Shown here one piece after another: positions 8,102-15,783 of a stretch of 27,376 bases of DNA; positions within the stretch are counted from its first letter, which is position 1, and each line of letters starts with the position of its first letter. The translations under genes were made by a program, and so were the position numbers. The notes under the pieces were generated by a model. The model had not been told where the DNA came from. It ran no database searches and saw only the letters and a program-made list of their open reading frames with translations. The DNA is from Bact-19 sp038319215 (GTDB taxonomy: Bacteria; Bacteroidota; Bacteroidia; Bacteroidales; ML635J-15): positions 1-27,376 of the forward strand of contig JBBQCZ010000037.1 in NCBI GenBank assembly GCA_038319215.1, in the 5' to 3' direction.

Positions 8102-9634
8102 ATGGCAGATACTAGGAAGAAATCGAATCAGAAACAAGAGACTTCAATGGAAAGTTTAAATGCGATATTTGGGAAAATGCCTCCACAGGCACCTGATTTA
8201 GAAAAAGCAGTTTTGGGGGCCTTGTTGATTCAAACCGATGCAGTATTTTCGATAATGGATGTACTAAAACCCGAATCTTTCTACGAACCAATGCATCAGG
8301 AGATTTACCGTTCAATTTTAAATCTCGGAACAAATCACAAACCAGTTGATATTATAACAGTTGCACATGAATTAAAAGCGAGAGAAAAACTTGATTTGAT
8401 TGGTGGAGAAGTGTATTTATCGGAGCTTACAGACAGGGTTGCAACTGCTTCGCATCTTGAGTTTCACTCCAGGTTAGTACATCAAAAATACATCCAACGT
8501 GAGCTAATCAAAGCTGCTGCAGAAATACAACGAAGGTCTTATGACGAAAGCGAAGATGTAGAAGTACTGATAAACTTTGCAGAAAGTGAAATTTTCAACA
8601 TCTCAGAAGGGAATATAAAGAGTGAAACTGTTCAGATAAACTCTTTACTTGACAAGGCACTTACAGCAATAGAGGAAGCGTCAAAGAATAAAAACAAATT
8701 AATTGGAGTACCAAGTGGCTTTAGCGCAATTGACAGATACACTGCTGGATGGCAACCATCTGATTTAATAATTCTTGCGGCTCGTCCGTCTATGGGAAAA
8801 ACAGCATTTGTACTTTCCATGGCACGTAATATGGCGGTTGATCACGACAGACCAGTAGTGTTTTTTTCGCTAGAAATGTCATCATTACAGCTTGTTAATC
8901 GTTTAATCTCTGCAGAAGTAGAAATCCCAGGTGACAAAATCAGGACTGGCGATCTTAAAGAATTTGAATGGCAACAATTAGAATCAAGAGTTAAAAACCT
9001 TGAGACCGCTCCTATTTTTATCGATGACACACCAGCAATTTCGGTTTTTGAATTAAGAGCAAAGTGCCGTCGTTTAGCAAGATCACACAACATTCAAGCT
9101 GTAATAATCGACTATCTTCAGCTAATGACTGCAGGAGTGGACATGAAAGGAAATCGAGAGCAAGAAGTTTCAACTATTTCGCGTTCTTTGAAGGCGATTG
9201 CAAAAGAATTAAGCATTCCAATTCTTGCTCTATCACAGTTAAATCGATCAGTAGAATCGCGTTCTGGTGATAAACGCCCACAATTGTCAGATTTACGTGA
9301 ATCTGGTGCAATTGAGCAAGATGCAGATATGGTTCTCTTTATTCATCGTCCCGAATACTACGGAATACAAACCGACAGTGAAGGAAACTCATTAATTGGT
9401 ATGGCAGAAATTATTATCGCAAAACACCGTAATGGAGCAACTGGTTCTGCTATGCTCAAATTCAAGAAAGAATATGCAAAATTTGTTGACTTCCAGGAAT
9501 TTGGTGGTTTTGATAATGGAGAAACTTTAAAACTAGAATCAAAAATGAATTCTGGGTTTGATTTAAACGATGACATTCCGTTGAATTCTGATTTTATGAA
9601 AACTGGCGGAATTACTGATGAGAGCCCTTTTTAA
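8102..9634 (+). CDS. dnaB: Replicative DNA helicase DnaB
   Basis: This 510-residue hexameric helicase unwinds DNA ahead of the replication fork and recruits primase. The N-terminal DnaB domain covers about 28-130. The RecA-like C-terminal domain (about 195-470) carries Walker A ARPSMGKT (227-234), Walker B VIIDYLQLM (334-342), the RLISAE region and the conserved SQLNRSVESR and AKHRNG motifs, the last near the arginine finger. The N-terminal extension of about 25 residues and the C-terminal tail after about 475 are polar and less conserved. No intein interrupts the ATPase domain. The gene converges with psd, leaving only 22 bases between the stops and no visible terminator there. The call is firm. 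Confidence 0.97.
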   Translation: MADTRKKSNQKQETSMESLNAIFGKMPPQAPDLEKAVLGALLIQTDAVFSIMDVLKPESFYEPMHQEIYRSILNLGTNHKPVDIITVAHELKAREKLDLIGGEVYLSELTDRVATASHLEFHSRLVHQKYIQRELIKAAAEIQRRSYDESEDVEVLINFAESEIFNISEGNIKSETVQINSLLDKALTAIEEASKNKNKLIGVPSGFSAIDRYTAGWQPSDLIILAARPSMGKTAFVLSMARNMAVDHDRPVVFFSLEMSSLQLVNRLISAEVEIPGDKIRTGDLKEFEWQQLESRVKNLETAPIFIDDTPAISVFELRAKCRRLARSHNIQAVIIDYLQLMTAGVDMKGNREQEVSTISRSLKAIAKELSIPILALSQLNRSVESRSGDKRPQLSDLRESGAIEQDADMVLFIHRPEYYGIQTDSEGNSLIGMAEIIIAKHRNGATGSAMLKFKKEYAKFVDFQEFGGFDNGETLKLESKMNSGFDLNDDIPLNSDFMKTGGITDESPF

Positions 9635-9656
9635 AGAGCATTAACTAATTTGAATA

Positions 9657-10463
9657 CTAGGTTAATTTTTCGCCCATTATTATTGGTGCATGAATAGGTT
9701 TGATTAATGTTTTTAAACAATTGTCTTCTAAAAGTATTATTACACTTGAGCCCATTTCGAAATAGCCAACTTCCTCACCTTTTTTAATAATAACCGGACT
9801 TTTATAAACTGTTTTGGCAAAAATCCCCTTTCTGATATTTGTTTTTAATCCTGAATCAAATGAAAGTCTAACTTTGCCAACCATCAAAGCTCCTACTAAA
9901 ATAAAATTAAAACGGCCGAAATTTGATTTGCCCGAGAGGACAATTCTCTCATTTCGACAGTAAACACGATTCTTTCTTTTAACAGTTTTTTTACCAACAG
10001 AAAGTAGCGTTCCCGGCAAATAAGTTACACTTTCAATTTCCATATCAAAACAAGCATGAACCCTGTGATAGTTTGCAGGTGAAAGATATAAAACGGCATA
10101 AGAGTTTAAATTTGAAAAATCAGAACAAATAAGATCGTCTATATAATAATACTTTTGCTTTACGAATATTTTATCGTCAGGATCTATTTCTCCAAAATCA
10201 AACACAAAACCATCAACAGGAGAAATCAAACCTTCGCTAATATGCCTAATATTTGGCTTAAGGCTTCTGGTAAAAAAGTCATTAAAGCTTTTAAACCCTT
10301 TTTTAGGAATTTGGAACTCGTCAATATTTATTTTGTACTTTTTCTTATAAATGAAAATTAATAAACGAACAAACCATTTCGGTTTTTTAAGATTAGACAA
10401 ATAACCAGCAAGCCGAGAAGTAAAGTTACGATAGTTTTGTTTTTGAGGCTTAGGTTTATTCAT
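9657..10463 (-). CDS. psd: Phosphatidylserine decarboxylase proenzyme
   Basis: This 268-residue enzyme decarboxylates phosphatidylserine to phosphatidylethanolamine at the membrane and is made as a self-cleaving proenzyme. Candidate catalytic residues are all present: Asp84 in SPVDG, His136 in YHRVH and Ser239 at the self-cleavage site. The site reads MGSS rather than the textbook LGST, with the essential Gly-Ser kept, so cleavage between 238 and 239 should give the pyruvoyl alpha chain. A hydrophobic and basic stretch near 28-45 may help membrane association. The gene begins 4 bases after pth ends and is the third gene of the rplY-pth-psd operon. A phosphatidylserine synthase gene is not in view. 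The length suits the longer, membrane-associated class rather than the roughly 220-residue archaeal type. Confidence 0.9.
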   Translation of the reverse strand: MNKPKPQKQNYRNFTSRLAGYLSNLKKPKWFVRLLIFIYKKKYKINIDEFQIPKKGFKSFNDFFTRSLKPNIRHISEGLISPVDGFVFDFGEIDPDDKIFVKQKYYYIDDLICSDFSNLNSYAVLYLSPANYHRVHACFDMEIESVTYLPGTLLSVGKKTVKRKNRVYCRNERIVLSGKSNFGRFNFILVGALMVGKVRLSFDSGLKTNIRKGIFAKTVYKSPVIIKKGEEVGYFEMGSSVIILLEDNCLKTLIKPIHAPIIMGEKLT

Positions 10464-10467
10464 TAAA

Positions 10468-11031
10468 TTATTTATTGTTAAAAAAATTCATTGTTCTTTC
10501 TATTCCAGAAAGAGGGAAAGACTTGATAGCATCGCAAGCTAAATCTATTCTTTCGGACATCTTTTCCAATTCTGTTTTATCCCACTCACCAAGCACATAG
10601 TCGACTTGTTGACCTTTTCCGAACTCACTACCAATACCAAACCTCATACGGTTGTATTCATTTGTAGCGATGGTTTCTTCAATATTTTGCAATCCATTAT
10701 GCCCACCGCTACCGCCTTTAGACTTTATTCTTAAAGAGCCAAAAGGTAAAGCAAGATCATCAACAACAATAAGCATATTTTCTAAAGGAATATTTTCAAA
10801 TTGCAGATAATAATTAACGGCCTTTCCACTCAAATTCATAAAAGTGGTTGGTTTTACCAAAACCAATGTTCTACCTTTTATTTTAATCTCAGCCCGAAAA
10901 CCATAGCGTTTATCAAAAAAAACAGTGCCAGATTTCTCTGCAAGAGAATCCAGCACTGTATATCCAATATTGTGTCGAGTATTTTTATATTCAAAACCCG
11001 GGTTGCCCAAACCTACGATTAAATACTTCAT
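10468..11031 (-). CDS. pth: Peptidyl-tRNA hydrolase
   Basis: This 187-residue cytosolic enzyme frees tRNA from prematurely released peptidyl-tRNA. Family signatures are clear: GLGNPG (7-12), His20 in NTRHNIG (the catalytic histidine), KPTTFMNLSG (60-69), the VVDDLALPFG aspartate region (89-98) and GGSGGHNGL (106-114). Length matches the bacterial Pth1 family. It starts 17 bases after the rplY stop and ends 4 bases before psd, so it should be translated from the shared operon message. The rplY-pth pairing is common in bacteria and supports both names. Confidence 0.96.
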   Translation of the reverse strand: MKYLIVGLGNPGFEYKNTRHNIGYTVLDSLAEKSGTVFFDKRYGFRAEIKIKGRTLVLVKPTTFMNLSGKAVNYYLQFENIPLENMLIVVDDLALPFGSLRIKSKGGSGGHNGLQNIEETIATNEYNRMRFGIGSEFGKGQQVDYVLGEWDKTELEKMSERIDLACDAIKSFPLSGIERTMNFFNNK

Positions 11032-11048
11032 GGTTTAGGAAAATTTGT

Positions 11049-11666
11049 TTATTCAGCAGCTTCAGTTGCAGCAACAGCAGCAGCAGCAGCAGCAATATCA
11101 TCTTCGTCTTCTATAATTGCAACACCACGAGTTGAATTAACAGAAATGATGATATTTGCTTTAGGATCAGTAAATGTTAGTTTATCCGACACTAAATCTT
11201 TAATTTTTATAGATTGGTTAATTTTCATATTAGAGATATTAACCTCAAATGAATCAGGAATATCATTCATTAAACCAATAACAGATAACCTTTTGATAAT
11301 TTGTTTTAATTTACCACCAGCTTTAACGCCAGGACATAAACCAACAATTTTTACAGGAATTTTAATTTTAATAGGTTTGGTAGGATTTATCTCATAAAAA
11401 TCAATATGTAAAATTGAATCAGAAACAGGATGAAATTGTAAATCTTTTACAATTGCAGTATAAGTCTTACCAGCAATTTTAATATCAGCAAACATTACTT
11501 CAGGAGTATAAACTAATTTACGAACTTCTGACTGTAAAGTGTAAAAGTGAATGTTTTCTTCTCCACCATAAATAACACAAGGAATAGCTTTTTCTTTTCT
11601 AACTTTTTTTGATGCTTTTTTTCCAACATCTGTACGCAAAGTTGCGTTAATTTCAAAATGTTTCAT
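11049..11666 (-). CDS. rplY: 50S ribosomal protein L25 (general stress protein Ctc type)
   Basis: This 205-residue protein belongs to the long TL5/CTC form of L25, which binds 5S rRNA. The L25 domain occupies about 1-95, beginning MKHFEINATLRTDVGKKASK. The TL5/CTC C-terminal beta domain follows to about 185, and the protein ends in an acidic and alanine-rich tail. The ATG at 11666 fits the family start better than a TTG three codons upstream. The tail is encoded partly by a pure CAG run on the plus strand (11075-11092). The gene heads an operon with pth and psd and has a near-perfect promoter and a hairpin in its leader. Confidence 0.93.
   Translation of the reverse strand: MKHFEINATLRTDVGKKASKKVRKEKAIPCVIYGGEENIHFYTLQSEVRKLVYTPEVMFADIKIAGKTYTAIVKDLQFHPVSDSILHIDFYEINPTKPIKIKIPVKIVGLCPGVKAGGKLKQIIKRLSVIGLMNDIPDSFEVNISNMKINQSIKIKDLVSDKLTFTDPKANIIISVNSTRGVAIIEDEDDIAAAAAAVAATEAAE
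11075..11092. repeat. Trinucleotide repeat (CAG)6 inside rplY
   Basis: Six uninterrupted CAG units on the plus strand encode part of the alanine run in the C-terminal tail of L25. Imperfect units flank it on both sides. Slippage here would change tail length in frame. Confidence 0.85.
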
Positions 11667-11695
11667 TTTAAACAAATTTTAGCGTGCTACTAAGC

Positions 11696-11709
11696 TCCGA
11701 CACTTCGGA
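11696..11709 (-). promoter_or_regulatory. Hairpin in the rplY leader
   Basis: TCCGA and TCGGA form a perfect 5-base stem around a 4-base loop, between the predicted promoter and the rplY ATG. The leader is roughly 65 bases long and is richer in G and C than the surrounding DNA. E. coli L25 regulates its own message through the leader, so an autoregulatory site is conceivable here, but no homology is claimed. Confidence 0.4.
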
Positions 11710-11738
11710 TCCCCATCACACATTTGACAATAGGGCGG

Positions 11739-11770
11739 CAAAAGTACTACATATATTTTAAACCTGCAAA
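11739..11770 (-). promoter_or_regulatory. Promoter of the rplY-pth-psd operon
   Basis: On the minus strand TTTG (11770 down to 11767), a 20-base spacer and TACTTTTG (11746 down to 11739) fit the Bacteroidota consensus TTTG-N19-21-TAnnTTTG. Among the promoters read in this window it is one of the two best matches. The rest of the 383-base gap 11667-12049 holds the rplY leader, AT-rich DNA with a small AATAAT/ATTATT hairpin near 11880, and the promoter of the next rightward gene. I see no RNA gene there. Confidence 0.72.
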
Positions 11771-11966
11771 TAAGATTTTGCTACATTAAAAAAATAATCA
11801 ACATATTTTATTGCTCTTACAAATATACCCCCATGTTTTATGCAATGTTGATGAAAAATAATTAATGTGCCAGCTAAATAATTTTCGATTATTTAAATCT
11901 AACCGGTCCCACAATACCATGTAAACAGGAAAAATATGCATTATTCTATTACATGTTATAAATAAT

Positions 11967-11998
11967 TTTGATTATTTATGATTTATTGATTATATTTA
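11967..11998 (+). promoter_or_regulatory. Possible promoter of the small STAS-like gene
   Basis: TTTG (11967-11970), a 20-base spacer and TATATTTA (11991-11998) match the Bacteroidota promoter with one change in the last base of the -7 box. The gene starts 52 bases downstream. Confidence 0.42.
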
Positions 11999-12049
11999 CG
12001 CTTTATTTATATTGTTTATTAACTAATTAAGCCATACAAACAGCATATT

Positions 12050-12418
12050 GTGACAAATAACGTAAACTACAAATATGATAAGGATAATTGCATAATGTAT
12101 AAAATACATCATGGCAAAATAGATATGGAAACAATTCGTAATTCGTGGGAATGGGCATTCACAAATAAAATTATTCCAGAGGGAACGACCAAATTTATTC
12201 TTGATTACACAGATGCAGTGCTTGATTTTAGTCCACGAAATGTTGATGACATTATAAATTATTATGCAGAATTTCCTGAGTATTTTGCTAAAAACAAATA
12301 TGCAGTAGTTTCAACCGATCCACACAATGTTGTTATAACTACACTTGTAAGACGAAAAGACGCAAGTTCCAAGCCTTTTTCCACTATCGAAGCTGCTATA
12401 TTATGGCTTAACCAATAA
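12050..12418 (+). CDS. Small STAS/SpoIIAA-like protein of unknown role
   Basis: This 122-residue soluble protein has no signal peptide or membrane segment. The pattern of a first strand (VNYKYDKDNCIMYKIHHGKI), an amphipathic helix (METIRNSWEW), a second strand (KFILDYTDAVLDF) and later strands and helices resembles STAS/SpoIIAA-like single-domain proteins. This is a fold-level guess rather than a motif match. I chose the GTG start because the first predicted strand begins at residue 5; the next in-frame ATG (12095) would remove it. The SSAT-like gene follows after 34 bases but has its own -7 box, so linkage is loose. The function is unknown; a lipid- or partner-binding regulatory role is possible. 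Confidence 0.6.
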   Translation: MTNNVNYKYDKDNCIMYKIHHGKIDMETIRNSWEWAFTNKIIPEGTTKFILDYTDAVLDFSPRNVDDIINYYAEFPEYFAKNKYAVVSTDPHNVVITTLVRRKDASSKPFSTIEAAILWLNQ

Positions 12419-12424
12419 TTTCTC

Positions 12425-12432
12425 TATTTTTG
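12425..12432 (+). promoter_or_regulatory. Predicted -7 promoter box of the SSAT-like gene
   Basis: TATTTTTG, an exact TAnnTTTG match, sits 20 bases before the ATG and 6 bases after the previous stop codon. Confidence 0.45.
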
Positions 12433-12452
12433 ACAAATTTTAATTTTAAATT

Positions 12453-12914
12453 ATGTCAAATTATACTATTCGTAAAGCAGACGAAAATGATTTTCCACAA
12501 ATACTAGAAATGATCAAAGAACTAGCTTTATTTGAAAGAGCTCCCGATAAAGTTATAAATAGTGTTGAATACATGAAGCAAGAAAAAGATTTATTTGGTT
12601 GCTTAGTTGTGGAAAACGATAATTCTGAAATTATTGCAATGGCATTGTATTTTTATGCTTATTTTACTTGGGTAGGAAAGTCATTATATCTTGATGATCT
12701 TTATGTTAAGCCCGACTATAGAGGGAAGGGAATTGGCAGTTTGTTGCTTGATGAAATTTACGAAATTGCCAAAGCAGAAAACTGCAAAAGATTAAGATGG
12801 CAAGTAATTAATTGGAATACTCCTGCAATAAAACTTTACGAAAAAGCCGGAGCTACTATCGATAACGAATGGAGCAATTGTGATTTCGATTTCGAGCAGA
12901 TTAAGAATTTCTAA
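12453..12914 (+). CDS. GNAT N-acetyltransferase, diamine/polyamine (SSAT-like)
   Basis: This 153-residue single-domain acetyltransferase resembles spermidine/spermine N1-acetyltransferase along its whole length. Matching landmarks are the IRKADENDF start, IKELALFE (21-28), WVGKSLYLDDLYV (73-85), the acetyl-CoA loop RGKGIG (90-95), the WNTPAIKLYEKAGA segment (121-134) with Tyr129 at the position of the SSAT general acid, and a C-terminal DFDFEQI. The reaction would be transfer of acetyl from acetyl-CoA to a primary amine of a small polyamine or thialysine-like compound. Substrate identity is inferred from family resemblance only. The protein is cytosolic. The call as an SSAT-like GNAT is good, but the exact substrate is unproven. 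Confidence 0.85.
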   Translation: MSNYTIRKADENDFPQILEMIKELALFERAPDKVINSVEYMKQEKDLFGCLVVENDNSEIIAMALYFYAYFTWVGKSLYLDDLYVKPDYRGKGIGSLLLDEIYEIAKAENCKRLRWQVINWNTPAIKLYEKAGATIDNEWSNCDFDFEQIKNF

Positions 12915-12965
12915 CAGTCAAATCATCTAAATTTTACAGAGAATAAATTCCTTTAAAATCACAAT

Positions 12966-13721
12966 TTATTTTAATCTCATATTTAGTTTTTTACCAAACT
13001 CATAGCCAATTTCAAAAACCTCGTCATTAAATTTAGTTTCTAACATGTGGTACTTTGAGATATTTGCTGGTTCAATGTAAATCTGACATTTACTTCGATT
13101 GTACCTTGCATTATTATCGAGACTAATTTGGAAAGTGCGAGTTGCTACATTAAATAAATTGTCAATTTTATCAACTACCTCATTCGGAAATATATTTACA
13201 CCAATTATAATTTCGCATTTTCGAACAAGCGGCCTCACTGGCAAATTATCTACTAAGCCTCCATCAACATAATAATGATTACCAATTTTAACAGGCGAAA
13301 ACAATACAGGAATAGATGCAGAAGCTTGTACGACATTATGGAGTGACCCAGAATTAATATATTCGGCTCTTCCAGTATTTAAATTTGCAATACAAACATA
13401 CAAAGGTAATTTAAGGCCATCAAAAGAGTCATTTGGTATTGCTTTTTTTAATTCTTGAGTTAGATTATCAAGACTAAACAATCCATCAGTAGGAATGTGT
13501 ATCTTAGATAAATTAGAGAATTTTTTCTTTTTCAACAATTTAAAAATCTCATCAGGAGAATAGCCTGCGGCATATAGCGAGCCAACAATCGCCCCTGCAC
13601 TCGTACCCGAAACACATTCTGGAAAAATACCTTTTTCATGTAATGCTTTTAAAACTCCGAGATGTGCAAAACCTCTTGATCCACCTCCACCCAAAGCAAT
13701 ACCAATTTTATACTTTTTCAT
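12966..13721 (-). CDS. Patatin-like phospholipase (RssA/YlbK type)
   Basis: This 251-residue serine hydrolase has the patatin fold motifs: an oxyanion glycine-rich loop GGGGSRGFAH (11-20), the nucleophile Ser41 in GTSAG and the catalytic Asp153 in VDGG. The Ser-Asp dyad is therefore complete. There is no signal peptide, no outer-membrane barrel and no cyclic-nucleotide domain, so it is the short cytosolic type. It should hydrolyse acyl esters of phospholipids or related lipids. I chose the ATG at 13721 over a TTG two codons upstream. A weak box TAAATTTA lies at 13748 down to 13741. It is divergent from the ClC gene, with about 120 bases between. Confidence 0.88.
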   Translation of the reverse strand: MKKYKIGIALGGGGSRGFAHLGVLKALHEKGIFPECVSGTSAGAIVGSLYAAGYSPDEIFKLLKKKKFSNLSKIHIPTDGLFSLDNLTQELKKAIPNDSFDGLKLPLYVCIANLNTGRAEYINSGSLHNVVQASASIPVLFSPVKIGNHYYVDGGLVDNLPVRPLVRKCEIIIGVNIFPNEVVDKIDNLFNVATRTFQISLDNNARYNRSKCQIYIEPANISKYHMLETKFNDEVFEIGYEFGKKLNMRLK

Positions 13722-13845
13722 TTCCAATATTGTTAAAATGTAAATTTACTAATTATTCACACAATAACAAAAACAGATTTATTACTTTTTTATTTCATAG
13801 AACAAAAAAAACAGTCATCTTTGCCCTTTGAAATTCAAAAATACA

Positions 13846-15615
13846 ATGAATGTTAAAAGCATAACAAGATCTATACTTATTTGGCGTCTTAAAAAAATTA
13901 AGGACAAAGATTTCATGCTCATACTTGCCATAATCGTTGGTATATCAGTAGGCTTGGCAGCAGTTATCATGAAAAACACTGTTCACTTTGTGAGAGAAGT
14001 AGCAGTTTATCTAGTTGAAAGATACTCTTTTAGTTATTTTTACATTATTTTCCCTGCGATTGGGATTTTACTAACTGTACTTTTTGTAAATCTTGTAGTT
14101 AAAAAGAAGTTAGGACATGGTATTCCGATGGTACTGTACAACATGTCCAAAAACAATGGAAAGATTGAAAAACACAATATGTTTTCTCGCATTGTAGCCA
14201 GTTCACTTACAGTTGGTTTTGGTGGGTCGGTTGGATTGGAAGGTCCGATTGTAGCTACTGGTGCAGCAATTGGGAGCAATATAGGTCAATTATTTAGGCT
14301 CAATTACCGTCAAATAATTCTTCTTATTGGCTGTGCAACAACGGGTGCAATTGCTGCAATTTTTAAAGCTCCTGTTGCCGCAATAGTATTTGCAATTGAA
14401 GTAATTATGCTAGATCTTACCATGGCGTCCCTAATGCCTTTGTTGCTTGCTTCTATATCTGCAGCATTAACTTCATATTTATTTTTAGGTCAAAACTTCA
14501 TTTATTTTGTTGAAAAAACCGACCCATTTATTCTTAGAGATGTTCCATTTTACATTTTATTAGGAATTATTGCTGGTTTACTCTCTGTTTATTTCTCAAA
14601 ATTGTATTTATGGCAGTCCAAAATTTATGACAAGGTAAAATCCAAACGAAAAAAACTTATTATTGGGACACTCATACTTGGGGTACTTATTTTTCTATTT
14701 CCATCTTTGTACGGTGAGGGTTACGAGGCTGTAAACTTAGCATTAAAAGGAGATACAAGTTTTCTATTTTCAGACACATTATATGCTGGTTGGACAAGTT
14801 TTATAGGCATTGCCTGTGTTCTTGGATTGATATTATTACTTAAAATTTTTGCAACAGGTGCCACTTTTGGGGCTGGTGGTGTTGGGGGAATATTTGCACC
14901 GGCATTATTTCTTGGTGCAAATTTAGGTGTATTGTTTTCAAAAATTGCAAATTCAATGGGATTTAAAATTTCTACAGCAAATTTTGCACTTGTAGGAATG
15001 GCTGGACTAATTGCTGGAATTATCCATGCACCACTTACAGCAATATTCTTGATTGCTGAAATAACTGGAGGGTACAATTTATTTGTCCCATTAATGATAG
15101 TATCAGCAATTTCGTTTTTTACAGTTAAGCTATTTATGCCAAATTCTGTTTACACAATACTTCTAGCAAAACGTGGAGAACTATTAACACACAATGCCGA
15201 TAGCAATATGTTAACCTTAATGAAAACAGAATCGCTAATAGAAAAAAACTTTTTAACAATTAAGGAAAACGCAACTTTGGGCGATTTAGTCAAAGTTATT
15301 TCTAAATCTAGTAGAACTATTTATGTTGTGGTTGACAAAGATAATATATTAAAAGGCTTAGTGTGGCTTGACCATGTTAAACATCTTATGTTCAAAAACG
15401 AACTATACAATACAACTCTTGTGAAGGACCTAATGTACATTCCAGACCCAATAGTTACGACGGCTATGAGTGTGCGTGAAATTGTAGGTTTATTTGAAAT
15501 CACCGACCACTATAATCTCCCTGTGGTTCAAGACGGCAAGTATGTAGGTTTTGTTTCTAGGGCTAAAGTCTTTTCGAATTATAGACAACTATTAAAGAAG
15601 TTTTCGGACGATTAA
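13846..15615 (+). CDS. ClC-family chloride channel/transporter with CBS domains
   Basis: This 589-residue membrane protein has a ClC pore domain (about 25-440) and a C-terminal pair of CBS domains (about 465-585). Signature loops are GHGIP (90-94), GGSVGLEGP (126-134) with gating Glu132, and GGIFAP (347-352). Tyr436 in NSVYTILL aligns with the anion-coordinating tyrosine of the E. coli protein. At the position of the internal proton glutamate of E. coli ClC, the sequence reads AIEVIM with Val186, as in animal channel-type ClCs. This suggests a passive or uncoupled anion pathway, though some bacterial exchangers also lack that glutamate. The CBS domains probably sense a nucleotide. The start is the ATG at 13846; a -7-like CATCTTTG (13816-13823) lies upstream, so the TTG at 13828 is less likely. 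Confidence 0.93.
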   Translation: MNVKSITRSILIWRLKKIKDKDFMLILAIIVGISVGLAAVIMKNTVHFVREVAVYLVERYSFSYFYIIFPAIGILLTVLFVNLVVKKKLGHGIPMVLYNMSKNNGKIEKHNMFSRIVASSLTVGFGGSVGLEGPIVATGAAIGSNIGQLFRLNYRQIILLIGCATTGAIAAIFKAPVAAIVFAIEVIMLDLTMASLMPLLLASISAALTSYLFLGQNFIYFVEKTDPFILRDVPFYILLGIIAGLLSVYFSKLYLWQSKIYDKVKSKRKKLIIGTLILGVLIFLFPSLYGEGYEAVNLALKGDTSFLFSDTLYAGWTSFIGIACVLGLILLLKIFATGATFGAGGVGGIFAPALFLGANLGVLFSKIANSMGFKISTANFALVGMAGLIAGIIHAPLTAIFLIAEITGGYNLFVPLMIVSAISFFTVKLFMPNSVYTILLAKRGELLTHNADSNMLTLMKTESLIEKNFLTIKENATLGDLVKVISKSSRTIYVVVDKDNILKGLVWLDHVKHLMFKNELYNTTLVKDLMYIPDPIVTTAMSVREIVGLFEITDHYNLPVVQDGKYVGFVSRAKVFSNYRQLLKKFSDD

Positions 15616-15783
15616 TTTGCATTTAAAACCTCACTCAAATTTCAAAATATTATTGTATTTTGGTAAAAAAAAAGCTTTAAAACATTATAAGTTAATGATT
15701 TGTTAAACATTTTCTGATTTATCATTCTAATTAAGGTAATTTTTGATTATTATTGTAAAATATTTAACTAAACTAAAATTATT

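Noticed and set aside
8102..9634. Possible intein in dnaB
   Set aside because: The ATPase motifs run without a large insertion and total length is normal for the family.
11667..12049. Possible tRNA or small RNA gene in the 383-base gap
   Set aside because: No cloverleaf, T-loop GTTCRA box or CCA end was found. The structured part is explained as the rplY leader.
14721..15077. 118-codon open frame on the minus strand inside the ClC gene
   Set aside because: It is antisense to conserved ClC motifs and is rich in Pro and Ala as expected for the reverse of Gly-rich loops. It is not a gene.
15661..15690. Possible terminator with an AAAGCTTT palindrome after the ClC gene
   Set aside because: The stem is only AAAGCTTT without a loop or a following T-run, so it is a chance AT palindrome.
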